Assembly (NCBI GenBank): GCA_004297765.1
Contig: SCTZ01000189.1
Coordinates: 1-41,657, forward strand
Direction of reading: 5' to 3'
DNA: 41,657 bases
From: Chloroflexota bacterium
Lineage (GTDB): Bacteria; Chloroflexota; Dehalococcoidia; FW602-bin16
A program made the translations under genes and the position numbers. Positions 24,721 through 31,962 of this stretch are shown here, piece by piece (the stretch's first letter is position 1; each line of letters begins with the position of its first letter). The notes below the pieces were generated by a model. The model was not told the DNA's origin and made no database searches. It saw nothing but the letters and a program-made list of their open reading frames with translations.

Positions 24721-26808
24721 ATGCTCAAGCATCTGCACGACCCGCGCCTGCGGCTCTTGCTCACCAGTTTCGCGATTCTCTACTTCGAGTTGATCTGCAT
24801 CCGATGGACGCCCTCCTACATTAGGGCGCTGATTTTCTTCCCGAATTTCATCCTGATCGCCGCCTTCCTTGGCATCGGACTGGGTGTGCTGATGGCCCGG
24901 CGGCGCTTCACGCTGCTGCCGTACTTTCCGGCGGCGCTCGTCCTCTTTGCTGTTGCGGTCGGCTTCTTCCGATGGGACTTGACCATCGAATCGCCGGAAA
25001 GTCTCTTCTTCGGCAGCGTGGCCGGTGGGCGACAGGAGAGCGATCCCTATTTCCTGGTGCCGCTCTTTTTTCTTTTCGTGGTTGGGCTGTGTGTTCCGCT
25101 GGCTCAGGAGCTCGGACGCCTGTTCAGACAGATGCCGCCGCTCAAGGCCTACCTGTGGGACATTGCCGGCAGCCTGCTCGGGATCGTCGCGTTCGCCGTC
25201 AACAGCTTCATCGGCGCAACGCCGCCGGTTTGGTTCGGCATACTAGCGCTGATTGTTTTGCTGCTCCGGCCATGGCCTTCCAGCAGTGCCCGCGTTAGGG
25301 CTTGGGGTGCTGCTAACGTCCTATTGCTGATCGCGGCTGTCGGCATAGCCGGATTGCTGGCGGCCGGAACGTACTGGTCGCCATACTACAAGGTTGTTGT
25401 CGACCGGACGGATGACAGCCAGTGGGAGATCAGCGTCAACAACGTCGCGATGCAGTGGATAGACGACATCGACCGACGCGAGCCGTTCTATCACGTGCCG
25501 TACTGGCTCTTCGGTGACAACAGCTTCCGCCACGCTCTCATCATCGGCGCCGGCACCGGCACCGACACGGCCGCGGCGATTCGCCACGGCGTCGAGAGGG
25601 TGGACGCAGTCGAGATCGATCCGCTCCTGCTTCAGCTTGGCGCCAAGCTCAACCCGAACCGTCCGTACGATAACCCGAGCGTGCGGCTTCACGTCGATGA
25701 TGCTCGGTCATATCTACGCAACACCCAGGATCGCTACGACCTGATCGCCTTCGGCCTCCCCGACTCGCTCACATTGACGAGCGGATTTGCGAACCTACGG
25801 CTAGAGAGCTTTCTTTTTACGGTCGAGTCGTTCGCCAGCGCACGGGCACGCCTGACCGACGATGGTCTGCTGGTCCTGTACAACTACTATCGCGAGGACT
25901 GGCTTGTCGATAAGCTGGCCGGGATGCTCACCAGCACGTTCGGCACACCGCCGCTGGTTATTACCTACGGCGGCTCAGGGAAAGCGGCAGTCCTCCTGGC
26001 CGGGCCACGCTTGGCACAGACCGACGTTGCCGAACGGCTCCCGAACGTCATAGCGCTCGGTCAAAGCCGGCTCCAGGCCATCGAAGCCGGCAGCCACACA
26101 CGCACAGCGCCTGTCCCAGCCCTCGACGACTGGCCATTCCTGTACATCCCCGACCGACCGCTTCCGGCGGTCTACATCGTATCGCTGATTCTGGTTGGCT
26201 TGGTCGCGCTTGGGCTAACACGAGCTGCTGCACCGTCCGGCTCACTCCGTAGATTCCAGCCGCACTTTTTCTTCATGGGCGCGGCGTTTCTTCTACTGGA
26301 GACCAAGAGCGTCGTCAGCTTCAGCCTGCTTTTCGGCTCAACGTGGCTCGTCAATTCACTCGTCTTCTTCGCCGTGCTCGCCATGGTGCTTCTGGCGGTC
26401 GTGATCAACCAGAAGGTGCGGATTGCGAGTGTTACGCCTCTCTTTGTGGCACTTTTCGCGTCATTGGCGGTGGCCTACCTGCTTCCTCCGGAGCGACTGC
26501 TCATCCCAAGCGCGCCGCTCCGCTATGCCGTCGCCAGTCTGCTAGTCTTCGCGCCCATACTACTCGCCAACCTGATCTTCAGCCGGCTGTTCAAGGATTC
26601 GCTGGACCCGGACATCGGCTTTGCATCCAACCTTCTCGGGGCTGTCTTCGGCGGGCTCCTGGAATACCTCTCCTTGAGCTTCGGCTACCAGTTCCTCATA
26701 CTGGTCGTCGCTGGGCTCTACGTCCTGGCGTTCGGTATTGGAAGCATTCATCTGGCGCCCCGAGTGGCATCGGGGGATGCGATTGATGTCGGTGCTCCTG
26801 ACGCCTGA
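24721..26808 (+). CDS. Membrane-embedded spermidine-synthase-like protein
   Basis: A 695-residue protein with three parts. Residues 1-220 hold about seven TM helices (first about 10-27, LLLTSFAILYFELICIRW). Residues ~225-460 form a Rossmann spermidine-synthase-like domain with motif I (ALIIGAGTGTDTAAAIRHG), the acidic motif (DAVEIDPLLL) and DDAR near 325. Residues ~480-680 hold about six more TM helices. Spermidine synthases normally have D at the catalytic YDLI(A/I)xD position; here it is YDLIAFGLPDS, so aminopropyl transfer is doubtful. GAGG precedes the ATG. No AdoMet decarboxylase is nearby. Confidence 0.82.
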   Translation: MLKHLHDPRLRLLLTSFAILYFELICIRWTPSYIRALIFFPNFILIAAFLGIGLGVLMARRRFTLLPYFPAALVLFAVAVGFFRWDLTIESPESLFFGSVAGGRQESDPYFLVPLFFLFVVGLCVPLAQELGRLFRQMPPLKAYLWDIAGSLLGIVAFAVNSFIGATPPVWFGILALIVLLLRPWPSSSARVRAWGAANVLLLIAAVGIAGLLAAGTYWSPYYKVVVDRTDDSQWEISVNNVAMQWIDDIDRREPFYHVPYWLFGDNSFRHALIIGAGTGTDTAAAIRHGVERVDAVEIDPLLLQLGAKLNPNRPYDNPSVRLHVDDARSYLRNTQDRYDLIAFGLPDSLTLTSGFANLRLESFLFTVESFASARARLTDDGLLVLYNYYREDWLVDKLAGMLTSTFGTPPLVITYGGSGKAAVLLAGPRLAQTDVAERLPNVIALGQSRLQAIEAGSHTRTAPVPALDDWPFLYIPDRPLPAVYIVSLILVGLVALGLTRAAAPSGSLRRFQPHFFFMGAAFLLLETKSVVSFSLLFGSTWLVNSLVFFAVLAMVLLAVVINQKVRIASVTPLFVALFASLAVAYLLPPERLLIPSAPLRYAVASLLVFAPILLANLIFSRLFKDSLDPDIGFASNLLGAVFGGLLEYLSLSFGYQFLILVVAGLYVLAFGIGSIHLAPRVASGDAIDVGAPDA

Positions 26809-26873
26809 ATACATCGTTCCACCTGTTTGAGGGGCCGGCGGCGCCCCACAGTCCCAGCGAAAGTTAAGGGCGA

Positions 26874-26916
26874 GGTGCCGGAGTTTGGTCGCCTCATGCG
26901 ACCAGACTCCGGCACC
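26874..26916. terminator. 19-bp hairpin downstream of the SpeE-like gene
   Basis: GGTGCCGGAGTTTGGTCGC pairs over its whole length (one T-G wobble) with GCGACCAGACTCCGGCACC around CTCAT. It lies 65 bp after the SpeE-like stop, between convergent genes, where a bidirectional terminator is expected. The centre resembles the TCA-loop hairpins at 17001 and 37908. Confidence 0.6.
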
Positions 26917-26950
26917 GCAGCTCTCCTTCTCGGGGGATGGGGCGTCCCTC

Positions 26951-26980
26951 GAAGGACGTCGCAACTGAGGAACGACGTAC
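26951..26980 (-). repeat. Dispersed ~35-bp repeat, copy 2
   Basis: On the minus strand GTACGTCGTTCCTCAGTTGC continues into GACGTCCTTCGAGGGAC, matching the copies at 16964 and 33453. In its own direction it is followed by the hairpin 26874-26916, the same order as copy 1. Confidence 0.55.
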
Positions 26981-27013
26981 TTATCAATGGGGGAGCGCCT
27001 ATCCTGGAAGGCA

Positions 27014-27041
27014 GAGATGACGGTCGATCGACCGTCATCTC
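27014..27041. repeat. Perfect 28-bp palindrome
   Basis: GAGATGACGGTCGA is followed immediately by its exact complement, with no spacer. It lies in the 404-bp gap between convergent genes. It could be an arrest hairpin, a protein-binding site or a repeat. Confidence 0.6.
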
Positions 27042-27127
27042 CGGTCAGTGGGCGCTATTCTTCAGTTGGTCGCGAGGCGCAATGCTCGCGGCGCGCGGCT
27101 ACTTGTACTCTTATCGATCAGGAAGTT

Positions 27128-27176
27128 CGTGGTTGCGACCACGAGACCGAGTCGGTTTCCGAAACCGACTCGGTCT
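27128..27176. terminator. Two abutting hairpins before the adhesin 3' end
   Basis: CGTGGT-TGCG-ACCACG (27128-27143) is followed without a gap by AGACCGAGTCGGTTTC-C-GAAACCGACTCGGTCT (27144-27176), a perfect 16-bp stem with a 1-nt centre. They lie 37 bp past the adhesin stop on the minus strand and are the likely terminator of that gene, though no U-tract is seen. Confidence 0.55.
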
Positions 27177-27212
27177 GACCGATCACCAAGGAACTACCGT
27201 GAAAGCGTACTA

Positions 27213-29078
27213 CTACGGGATGTCACCTCCCTGGTTAATGCCGTCGAAGATAGTGTTGAAGGCAATGGCGTTGAACGTACCGAGTTTCGTCTGCAGATTG
27301 GCCGCCTGCAGAAGCTGGAGGACCGTATACCATGTGTTGTTCGTCAGTCCGATGACAGAACCGTGGGTCCCAACGTTGTATGGCTTGAAGCCCGTACCAA
27401 ACGTGGTGACGTTGAAGCCGTACTTGGACGCTACAGTGCCTGCAAGCCCCGAGTTGCTGACATAGGTGGCCAGCGCACCCCCTAGGATTTGGGCATCGGT
27501 CTTTTGCCCCTTCACCGAGAAGAACTTCATGAACAGGGCCGCGACATCGGCGTTCGTCTTGCCTGTCAGATTGTTTGCGCCCGCGTGTGCTCCGTAAAGG
27601 TATGGGAAACTGGTCGCCAGCCAGGTGGCCAACTGTGTTGAGGTTGGTCCCCCGTTGAGCGATTTTATGAGGGCCTGGCCGTTCTTGTTATGCCAGAAGC
27701 CAATCGTTGCGGTGTCGCCAGCAGTCAGGGATGGTGGCACCAGCCCAGCGTCGATGGTGAGGTCGCTTGGCCCGGCGACAAGCGTCACGTCAGCGGTCTT
27801 GGCGGTGGTAGAATTAGCATTGCTGTCCACCGAGGTATTTGTGCCCGCGTATTGTCGCGTGAAGACATATCCGGTTGGGGCCACGAACTGCACGTAGTAG
27901 CTGCCAGTCAGCAGATTGGTGAACAGGTACTTTCCGTTGGTATCCGTGGTCGTGCTGACCAGAATGGCGCTGCTGCCGGACAGATACAGGTTGACCTTCA
28001 CGTTAGGCAGCCCCGGCTCGCCTGCGTCCTGTAGACCATTCCCATTCAGGTCCAGCCACACGAAGTCACCCAGTGCAGCGGTGGGTACGGGCGTCGAGAC
28101 GGTGTCTGTATCCGTCGGACCGGTGCCGCCGTTGCGCAGCGTGCTGGTGACTGTGGCTGTGTTGTCCACCTTGGCGGCGTCGATGTCTGCCTGGGTCAGC
28201 TTGTAGCTACCGGAGCAGGTCAGGGCGGACCCCGGCGGCAGATTGGTCGGTTGCGGCGAACAGGTCAAGGCGCCCAGGGTCGGGTCGCTGATGACCACGT
28301 TGGTTAGCGTAACGTTGCCGTCGTTGGTGGCGATGAGTTGGTAATTGATCGAATCACCGACCTTGACAGGATTGCTGAGTTGCGGCGCGGCCGTCTTGGT
28401 CAGGGTGATGTGCGGGGCCGGCGTGCCTGGGACCGTCACCTCGATGATTGTTTTCTGCACAGGCGTCGTCCCGTTCAGCCCGGTGGTATCCAGGATGACG
28501 GCCACGGTTTCCCCTACATCGGGCACGAAGCCAGCGTTGGCGTTCGCCTCGTCGACCATCGCCTGTGCGATGTCTATCTGTTCCTGGGTCATGCTCCCCG
28601 TGGCTGTGTTCGTGTCCCAGGCCAGGCGCCAGATCGCAAGTTGAATACTTGGCCACGTGCCTTGTTTGTGGTTCAGGACGTAGTTGACCTTGTTCCACGG
28701 GATCGGCGTACCGTCCTTCATCGTTACGCTGGGCGGAAGGCTGGGGGACAAGCTGGAGTACAATGCCACGTTAAACGGGTCGGTATACATGTTAGGGTAT
28801 CGACCATGGAAGGCTAGGCTGACGTTCTCCTCGATGCACCATCCAAGATAACGGGTTCCGGAGGTGACATCATACCCGGTTCCCGAGAAAGTCAAGGTGG
28901 TGCCGAAGTAACTCCCGGTCTGGGGATAATAGGCAGTGGCCTGGACCGTGCCTCCAGGCAGTCCGATCGTGGTGCCGCCTGATGCTGAAGCCGGCAGTGC
29001 CAGGCCAGCCATCATCAGAGCTAGCATTGTCAGGATCAGGACCGCTACGCGAGCTTTGTGAACCGACCTAATGATCAC
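27213..29078 (-). CDS. Secreted multidomain adhesin with thioester domain
   Basis: A 621-residue exported protein. GTG 29078 is chosen because GGAGGTGA lies 7 nt upstream and a signal peptide starts there (hydrophobic 11-30, cleavage near ASASGG). Residues ~36-220 look like a thioester domain of surface adhesins: C81 in YLGWCIEENV and Q146 in SIQLAIWRL could form the Cys-Gln thioester that binds host or surface amines. Residues ~223-330 form a DUF11-like repeat (VKVGDSINYQLIATNDGNVT). Residues ~336-446 form an SdrD-B-like repeat (LGDFVWLDLNGNGLQDAGEP). Residues ~455-621 are a C-terminal domain starting TATIGFWHNKNGQALI. No LPXTG motif or C-terminal TM helix is present, so the protein may be released. 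Confidence 0.85.
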   Translation of the reverse strand: MIIRSVHKARVAVLILTMLALMMAGLALPASASGGTTIGLPGGTVQATAYYPQTGSYFGTTLTFSGTGYDVTSGTRYLGWCIEENVSLAFHGRYPNMYTDPFNVALYSSLSPSLPPSVTMKDGTPIPWNKVNYVLNHKQGTWPSIQLAIWRLAWDTNTATGSMTQEQIDIAQAMVDEANANAGFVPDVGETVAVILDTTGLNGTTPVQKTIIEVTVPGTPAPHITLTKTAAPQLSNPVKVGDSINYQLIATNDGNVTLTNVVISDPTLGALTCSPQPTNLPPGSALTCSGSYKLTQADIDAAKVDNTATVTSTLRNGGTGPTDTDTVSTPVPTAALGDFVWLDLNGNGLQDAGEPGLPNVKVNLYLSGSSAILVSTTTDTNGKYLFTNLLTGSYYVQFVAPTGYVFTRQYAGTNTSVDSNANSTTAKTADVTLVAGPSDLTIDAGLVPPSLTAGDTATIGFWHNKNGQALIKSLNGGPTSTQLATWLATSFPYLYGAHAGANNLTGKTNADVAALFMKFFSVKGQKTDAQILGGALATYVSNSGLAGTVASKYGFNVTTFGTGFKPYNVGTHGSVIGLTNNTWYTVLQLLQAANLQTKLGTFNAIAFNTIFDGINQGGDIP

Positions 29079-29085
29079 TGGTGAC

Positions 29086-29130
29086 TCACCTCCATCTGAA
29101 TGTTTCATAGTCCGTTTTCGACAATTCCAT
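29086..29130 (-). CDS. Possible 14-codon leader peptide before the adhesin
   Basis: On the minus strand GGAG and a 6-nt spacer precede ATG 29130, opening a 14-codon frame (MELSKTDYETFRWR). Its TGA stop lies inside the GGAGGTGA Shine-Dalgarno of the adhesin. Translation of this peptide could control access to the adhesin start. It may equally be chance. Confidence 0.3.
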   Translation of the reverse strand: MELSKTDYETFRWR

Positions 29131-29230
29131 TGCTCACTCCAACAACATACTTGCCTGGGCGGAATACGATACCGTCCAGGTGACGGCCCCATGGTATTGA
29201 AGCTCTCCGGCGTGAGGTGTCGGCGACAAC

Positions 29231-29262
29231 AAAAAAACCGACCCTGAATGGTGGGTCGGTTT
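29231..29262 (-). terminator. Intrinsic terminator in the adhesin leader / after the peptidase operon
   Basis: On the minus strand a 10-bp stem AAACCGACCC ... GGGTCGGTTT with an 8-nt loop runs directly into seven T residues. This is the clearest rho-independent terminator in the window. It is 218 bp past the S26 peptidase stop and 152 bp before the adhesin start, so it either ends the upstream operon or attenuates the adhesin transcript. Confidence 0.85.
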
Positions 29263-29275
29263 CACCAGTAGCTCC

Positions 29276-29308
29276 CCCAGGCCGAGGTGACCACATTACG
29301 GGCCTGGG
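29276..29308 (-). promoter_or_regulatory. Stem-loop just upstream of the terminator, candidate leader structure
   Basis: CCCAGGCC (minus 29308-29301) pairs with GGCCTGGG (minus 29283-29276) around a 17-nt loop containing GGTCACC. It is 13 nt before the terminator stem. A stem followed closely by a terminator resembles a riboswitch or attenuator layout, but I could not match it to a known riboswitch class. The rest of 29131-29480 shows no gene. Confidence 0.4.
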
Positions 29309-29480
29309 ATCATCGCTCCCCTGTGCTATATGAACCTTTCAAAGTGACACCGAGGGACGCAACAGAACGCGGCGACCTCGGTTGTCGCAACAGCGTCCGC
29401 TCCGAACAGCTACCTCGAAACGATCGAGGGTAGAAATAATTGTTTGCCTGGTAGCATTTTACCCATCGATTTGGGTATCG

Positions 29481-30125
29481 TCAAGAGTCTGTGGTACCGA
29501 GTTTGGGTCTCCCTGGTTTCTTGCGGCATGCGCGACGCAGATCGCCGCTCGCGGGCGTCTGATGATGACGATGACCATCCGGTCCCTGGCGGATCCCGCT
29601 CACCGAGGAGCGACGACCGTGTGCCAACACCTGTGCGACCCCGATCGCGATGACACTACGTAGTCCGCGGCGAGCCCACGGTACTGTTATACCGGCCAAC
29701 GAGACAGACAAAACGAGCTTATTAATGCAACGCCAGGATAGCTTCGAGAGATCTATCTCCCGCCGTCCCCTTCGCATCCTAACGACCGTGCCAATGACGG
29801 CCACCACCGGCAGAGCCGGATCGGCACGTGACGACCGATCGCCCTTCGTGATGATCAGGGTACGTCCATCAGGGGCGCGGCGGCTAGCGATCACTCGATG
29901 GACGACGATGACATCCCGGTTATCCAGCGCGACCACGCTCCCTGGAGCGCAGGTGCGAAGGTTCGGATCGACTATCACTTGATCCCCAATACGGATCAGT
30001 GGCCACATACTGGCGCTAGCGATCGTCAGAGCGAAAGGCCGTCCCATCTCGGCATAGAATCGCACGACCGGAGTGGGCACGATTGGGTCAGAGCTGCTCA
30101 GCGTCCGCTTATGCGTACAGCACAT
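29481..30125 (-). CDS. S26-type signal-peptidase-like serine peptidase (Ser-His type)
   Basis: About 214 residues. The fold signature is SMxP, here SASMWPLIRIGDQVIVDP with candidate nucleophile S39. Where bacterial type I signal peptidases have the general-base Lys, this protein has VVHRVIA with H76, as in SipW/ER-type Ser-His enzymes. TKGDRSSRADP follows and is the conserved box E-like GD motif. A C-terminal hydrophobic stretch (NKLVLSVSLAGITVPW) may be membrane-associated. I chose ATG 30125, which has GGAG 9 nt upstream and overlaps the kinase gene by 17 bp; GTG 30080 and ATG 30047 are alternatives. It is the last gene of the putative peptide-modification operon and is the best candidate for leader cleavage. 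Confidence 0.78.
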   Translation of the reverse strand: MCCTHKRTLSSSDPIVPTPVVRFYAEMGRPFALTIASASMWPLIRIGDQVIVDPNLRTCAPGSVVALDNRDVIVVHRVIASRRAPDGRTLIITKGDRSSRADPALPVVAVIGTVVRMRRGRREIDLSKLSWRCINKLVLSVSLAGITVPWARRGLRSVIAIGVAQVLAHGRRSSVSGIRQGPDGHRHHQTPASGDLRRACRKKPGRPKLGTTDS

Positions 30126-31101
30126 ATCCAAGGGTCTCCAACGTAGCTCCAAGGGCCCCTGCCCGCAATGCGTAGCACTCTGCGTTGGCCACCAGTGCCC
30201 TCGCCCGATCAAGGCGCTCGACGAGATCGACAGTCGCGAGCCGTAGCTGGGGTGCCACACGGGCCAGAGTCACTCCTCGCGAAAGACGCCTCAACTCAGG
30301 TCCGCCTGTGCTTCCGAAGCCCTCCACCACAACCACCCATCTCGGTGGGCACGGCGCGAGCTTGGAATCCGGGAATAGCTCGACGGGGTCCACCAGCACT
30401 CTCTCCCGTGCGGCAAAAGCGGGCTGGTAACGCAGAAATAGCTCGGGAAAGGTGGCCGTGAGCAGCTCAAAGCTCCCTCGCCGGAGATTGATTCTCAGCG
30501 GGAGGGGCTCCATCATCGCGGTGGATGTGATAACGCAGGCGTCATCGCCCAGCAGCGTCCATCCCGTCGCGGCAAGCGCAAGGGAGAGCGTTGTCTTGCC
30601 GGAGAAACCGTTGCCGATGAGAAGGAGACCCTGTCCGCCTCTCGACAGAGAGGCGGCATGTACGGTGGCTGCCCCATTGCTCTGTTGCGCGGCGAGGATT
30701 GCCAGACTGGATAATTCATTGAGGGCCGGCAGTAGCGCAGATCGGTCGGGCGCGGTCAGTGTATACCGGCCGACACCGGTCACGGCAAATCCATGGCCGA
30801 GCAGGACGTCAACAGCGCCATTCGGCAACATGCTGGCGTGGTCCCATACCTGCATTGACCATGCCGAATGTTGATCGTTCGAGGATAGGGCAAGATTGAC
30901 CTGCAAGTCGACCACCTCCGGCGGTCCGGACCTTCTGCAGCCAGCGAAGATCCACTCTGTGGCCAACAGACAATGGCAATCCGGGTCCGCTATGATCTCG
31001 ATATTGATCCCGGCGAAGCTGTACCAAACGGCTTGTCCGGTTGACGTACGCCTCTTTGAGAGCGAGACCCCGATGACTGCCGTACTCGGACCCGTTGTCA
31101 C
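30109..31101 (-). CDS. HPr-kinase-like P-loop protein of a peptide-modification operon
   Basis: About 330 residues. The C-terminal half has a P-loop GNGFSGKT (163-170) and a GDD motif (185-187, LLGDDACVI), both as in HPr kinase/phosphorylase and its peptide-kinase relatives. HAASLSRGGQGLLLIG precedes the P-loop, as is usual. The N-terminal half (about 20-130) is the variable domain. The GTG start at 31101 overlaps the stop of the PqqD-like gene as GTGA. Members of this family accompany some lasso and other RiPP clusters, where a few phosphorylate the peptide; this is the inferred role here. Not a true HPr kinase, since no PTS genes are near. Confidence 0.8.
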   Translation of the reverse strand: MTTGPSTAVIGVSLSKRRTSTGQAVWYSFAGINIEIIADPDCHCLLATEWIFAGCRRSGPPEVVDLQVNLALSSNDQHSAWSMQVWDHASMLPNGAVDVLLGHGFAVTGVGRYTLTAPDRSALLPALNELSSLAILAAQQSNGAATVHAASLSRGGQGLLLIGNGFSGKTTLSLALAATGWTLLGDDACVITSTAMMEPLPLRINLRRGSFELLTATFPELFLRYQPAFAARERVLVDPVELFPDSKLAPCPPRWVVVVEGFGSTGGPELRRLSRGVTLARVAPQLRLATVDLVERLDRARALVANAECYALRAGALGATLETLGYVLYA

Positions 31102-31385
31102 TGCACATCCCCGTTGCTGGAAAGCACCTGTAAGTCCCGAAACTGCTCGATCATCCTTTCGACATCTTGTCGAACACAAGCATCCGCCGGCACATCGAAT
31201 CGCTCGGCCAGTTGCGCCGCGATCTCGGCGGGCTCTCGAGTGCCGTCGGAAAGCGTCCAAACGACCCCAGCGCTAGCGTTGAGCACGTGCACACAGCGTC
31301 GCACCGGGTCGTAGAGAAAGGATTCCTCCGCTCCAACCTCGCGAAAAACGACGTCGTCACGCCGTCGCGGCCTGCCCACTATCAT
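31098..31385 (-). CDS. PqqD-family peptide-binding protein (RRE)
   Basis: A 95-residue PqqD-like protein. It has the RiPP-recognition-element pattern: three beta strands (VVFREVGAEESFLYDPVRRC and VHVLNASAGVVW), then helices (EPAEIAAQLAERF and CVRQDVERMIEQFRDLQVL). Such domains bind the leader of a precursor peptide and present it to modifying enzymes. GGAGG lies 4-5 nt before ATG 31385. It overlaps the kinase gene by 4 bp and follows the precursor-like ORF by 91 bp. Confidence 0.88.
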   Translation of the reverse strand: MIVGRPRRRDDVVFREVGAEESFLYDPVRRCVHVLNASAGVVWTLSDGTREPAEIAAQLAERFDVPADACVRQDVERMIEQFRDLQVLSSNGDVQ

Positions 31386-31416
31386 GGTACCTCCTCTATC
31401 CCGATGCGCCCCCTAA

Positions 31417-31446
31417 GGGGACAGCATGTCTTCGCCGGCTGTCCCC
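31417..31446 (-). terminator. Hairpin between precursor-like ORF and PqqD gene
   Basis: GGGGACAGC and GCTGTCCCC form a perfect 9-bp stem with a 12-nt loop. It lies 30 bp after the precursor stop and 31 bp before the PqqD start. A leaky terminator or mRNA-stabilising hairpin at this place is common in RiPP operons, where it raises the precursor-to-enzyme ratio. Confidence 0.55.
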
Positions 31447-31476
31447 AAAGGAGACATTGCTTGCGTCCGTGATAGT

Positions 31477-31638
31477 CTACGGTTTGGGCTTACAGAACGG
31501 ATCGCCGGGCAGGCATCCTGTCGAGGATACTGGGGTGGCCCACCCCTTGCCACCATGTCCCATCAGTTGGTCTTCCTGCCAACTGGAGACGACCATCGGC
31601 TTGACGTACTCTGGACGCGCTTCCCGATTTGCGGTCAT
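31477..31638 (-). CDS. Candidate RiPP precursor peptide (53 aa)
   Basis: ATG 31638 has a near-perfect AGGAGGTGA directly upstream, the best ribosome-binding site in this region. The 53-codon frame ends at TAG 31477. The N-terminal part has Y11-x-x-P14 in RPEYVKPMVVSSW, similar to the YxxP leader motif bound by PqqD-like RREs in lasso-type clusters. A Gly-rich hinge follows (L25-M-G27-H-G-G30). The last 21 residues hold W33, several Ser/Thr (T35, S38, S39, T40) and two Cys (C42, C49) before a Pro/Lys tail. It precedes PqqD, the HPrK-like kinase and the S26 peptidase on the same strand. Modification type is unknown; kinase targets could be the Ser/Thr cluster. Confidence 0.7.
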   Translation of the reverse strand: MTANREARPEYVKPMVVSSWQEDQLMGHGGKGWATPVSSTGCLPGDPFCKPKP

Positions 31639-31962
31639 TGGTCACCTCCTTTCCCGCCGATTTCAGACCTCCCTGCTCCTTCACAGCTAGTAAAGAAGCA
31701 CGGTGGATCTCGATTTCTGAAGATTCACTGCGCACGAGATCATGACAAAGGGCGCGAGCCTAGATGCGAGTTCAGCTTACCAGGTTATGGTTGTTTTTTG
31801 GTTGATGCTATCATGGAGAAGCGATCGAGTAGCCTGCAAAGTGTGAGTGCTACCGCAGTGTAGTGGTGTCTGCTCCTCCGCCCGGGCGCTCGCCGCGTTG
31901 GCCTACGCTTTGCTACATCAAAGTTAGGCCGATCACGTCAGTAGCAGTAAGAGGAGAGAGCA
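31639..31962. other. 324-bp gap upstream of the peptide operon
   Basis: No gene was recognised. On the minus strand a weak TTGTCA with a poor -10 17 nt later (about 31745-31717) could be the operon promoter. On the plus strand TGcTATCAT (31806-31814) is an extended -10 pointing at the DUF2267 gene. Confidence 0.3.

Noticed and set aside
24721..26808. Active spermidine synthase assignment
   Set aside because: The fold is similar, but the catalytic aspartate context is not conserved and the protein is largely membrane-embedded.
27213..29078. Sortase-anchored cell-wall protein
   Set aside because: The repeats look Gram-positive, but there is no LPXTG motif, C-terminal TM helix or basic tail.
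29231..29330. Known riboswitch (c-di-GMP, ydaO, cobalamin) in the adhesin leader
   Set aside because: The stem and terminator are real, but the conserved core nucleotides of these classes are not present.
29481..31638. Classical lasso-peptide cluster
   Set aside because: PqqD-like and kinase-like genes are present, but no transglutaminase-like B2 protease, asparagine-synthetase-like cyclase or ABC transporter is in the window.
31426..31863. 145-codon plus-strand frame across the peptide-operon leader
   Set aside because: It overlaps the precursor-like ORF and its ribosome-binding site on the opposite strand, has no convincing start signal and its composition is not protein-like.
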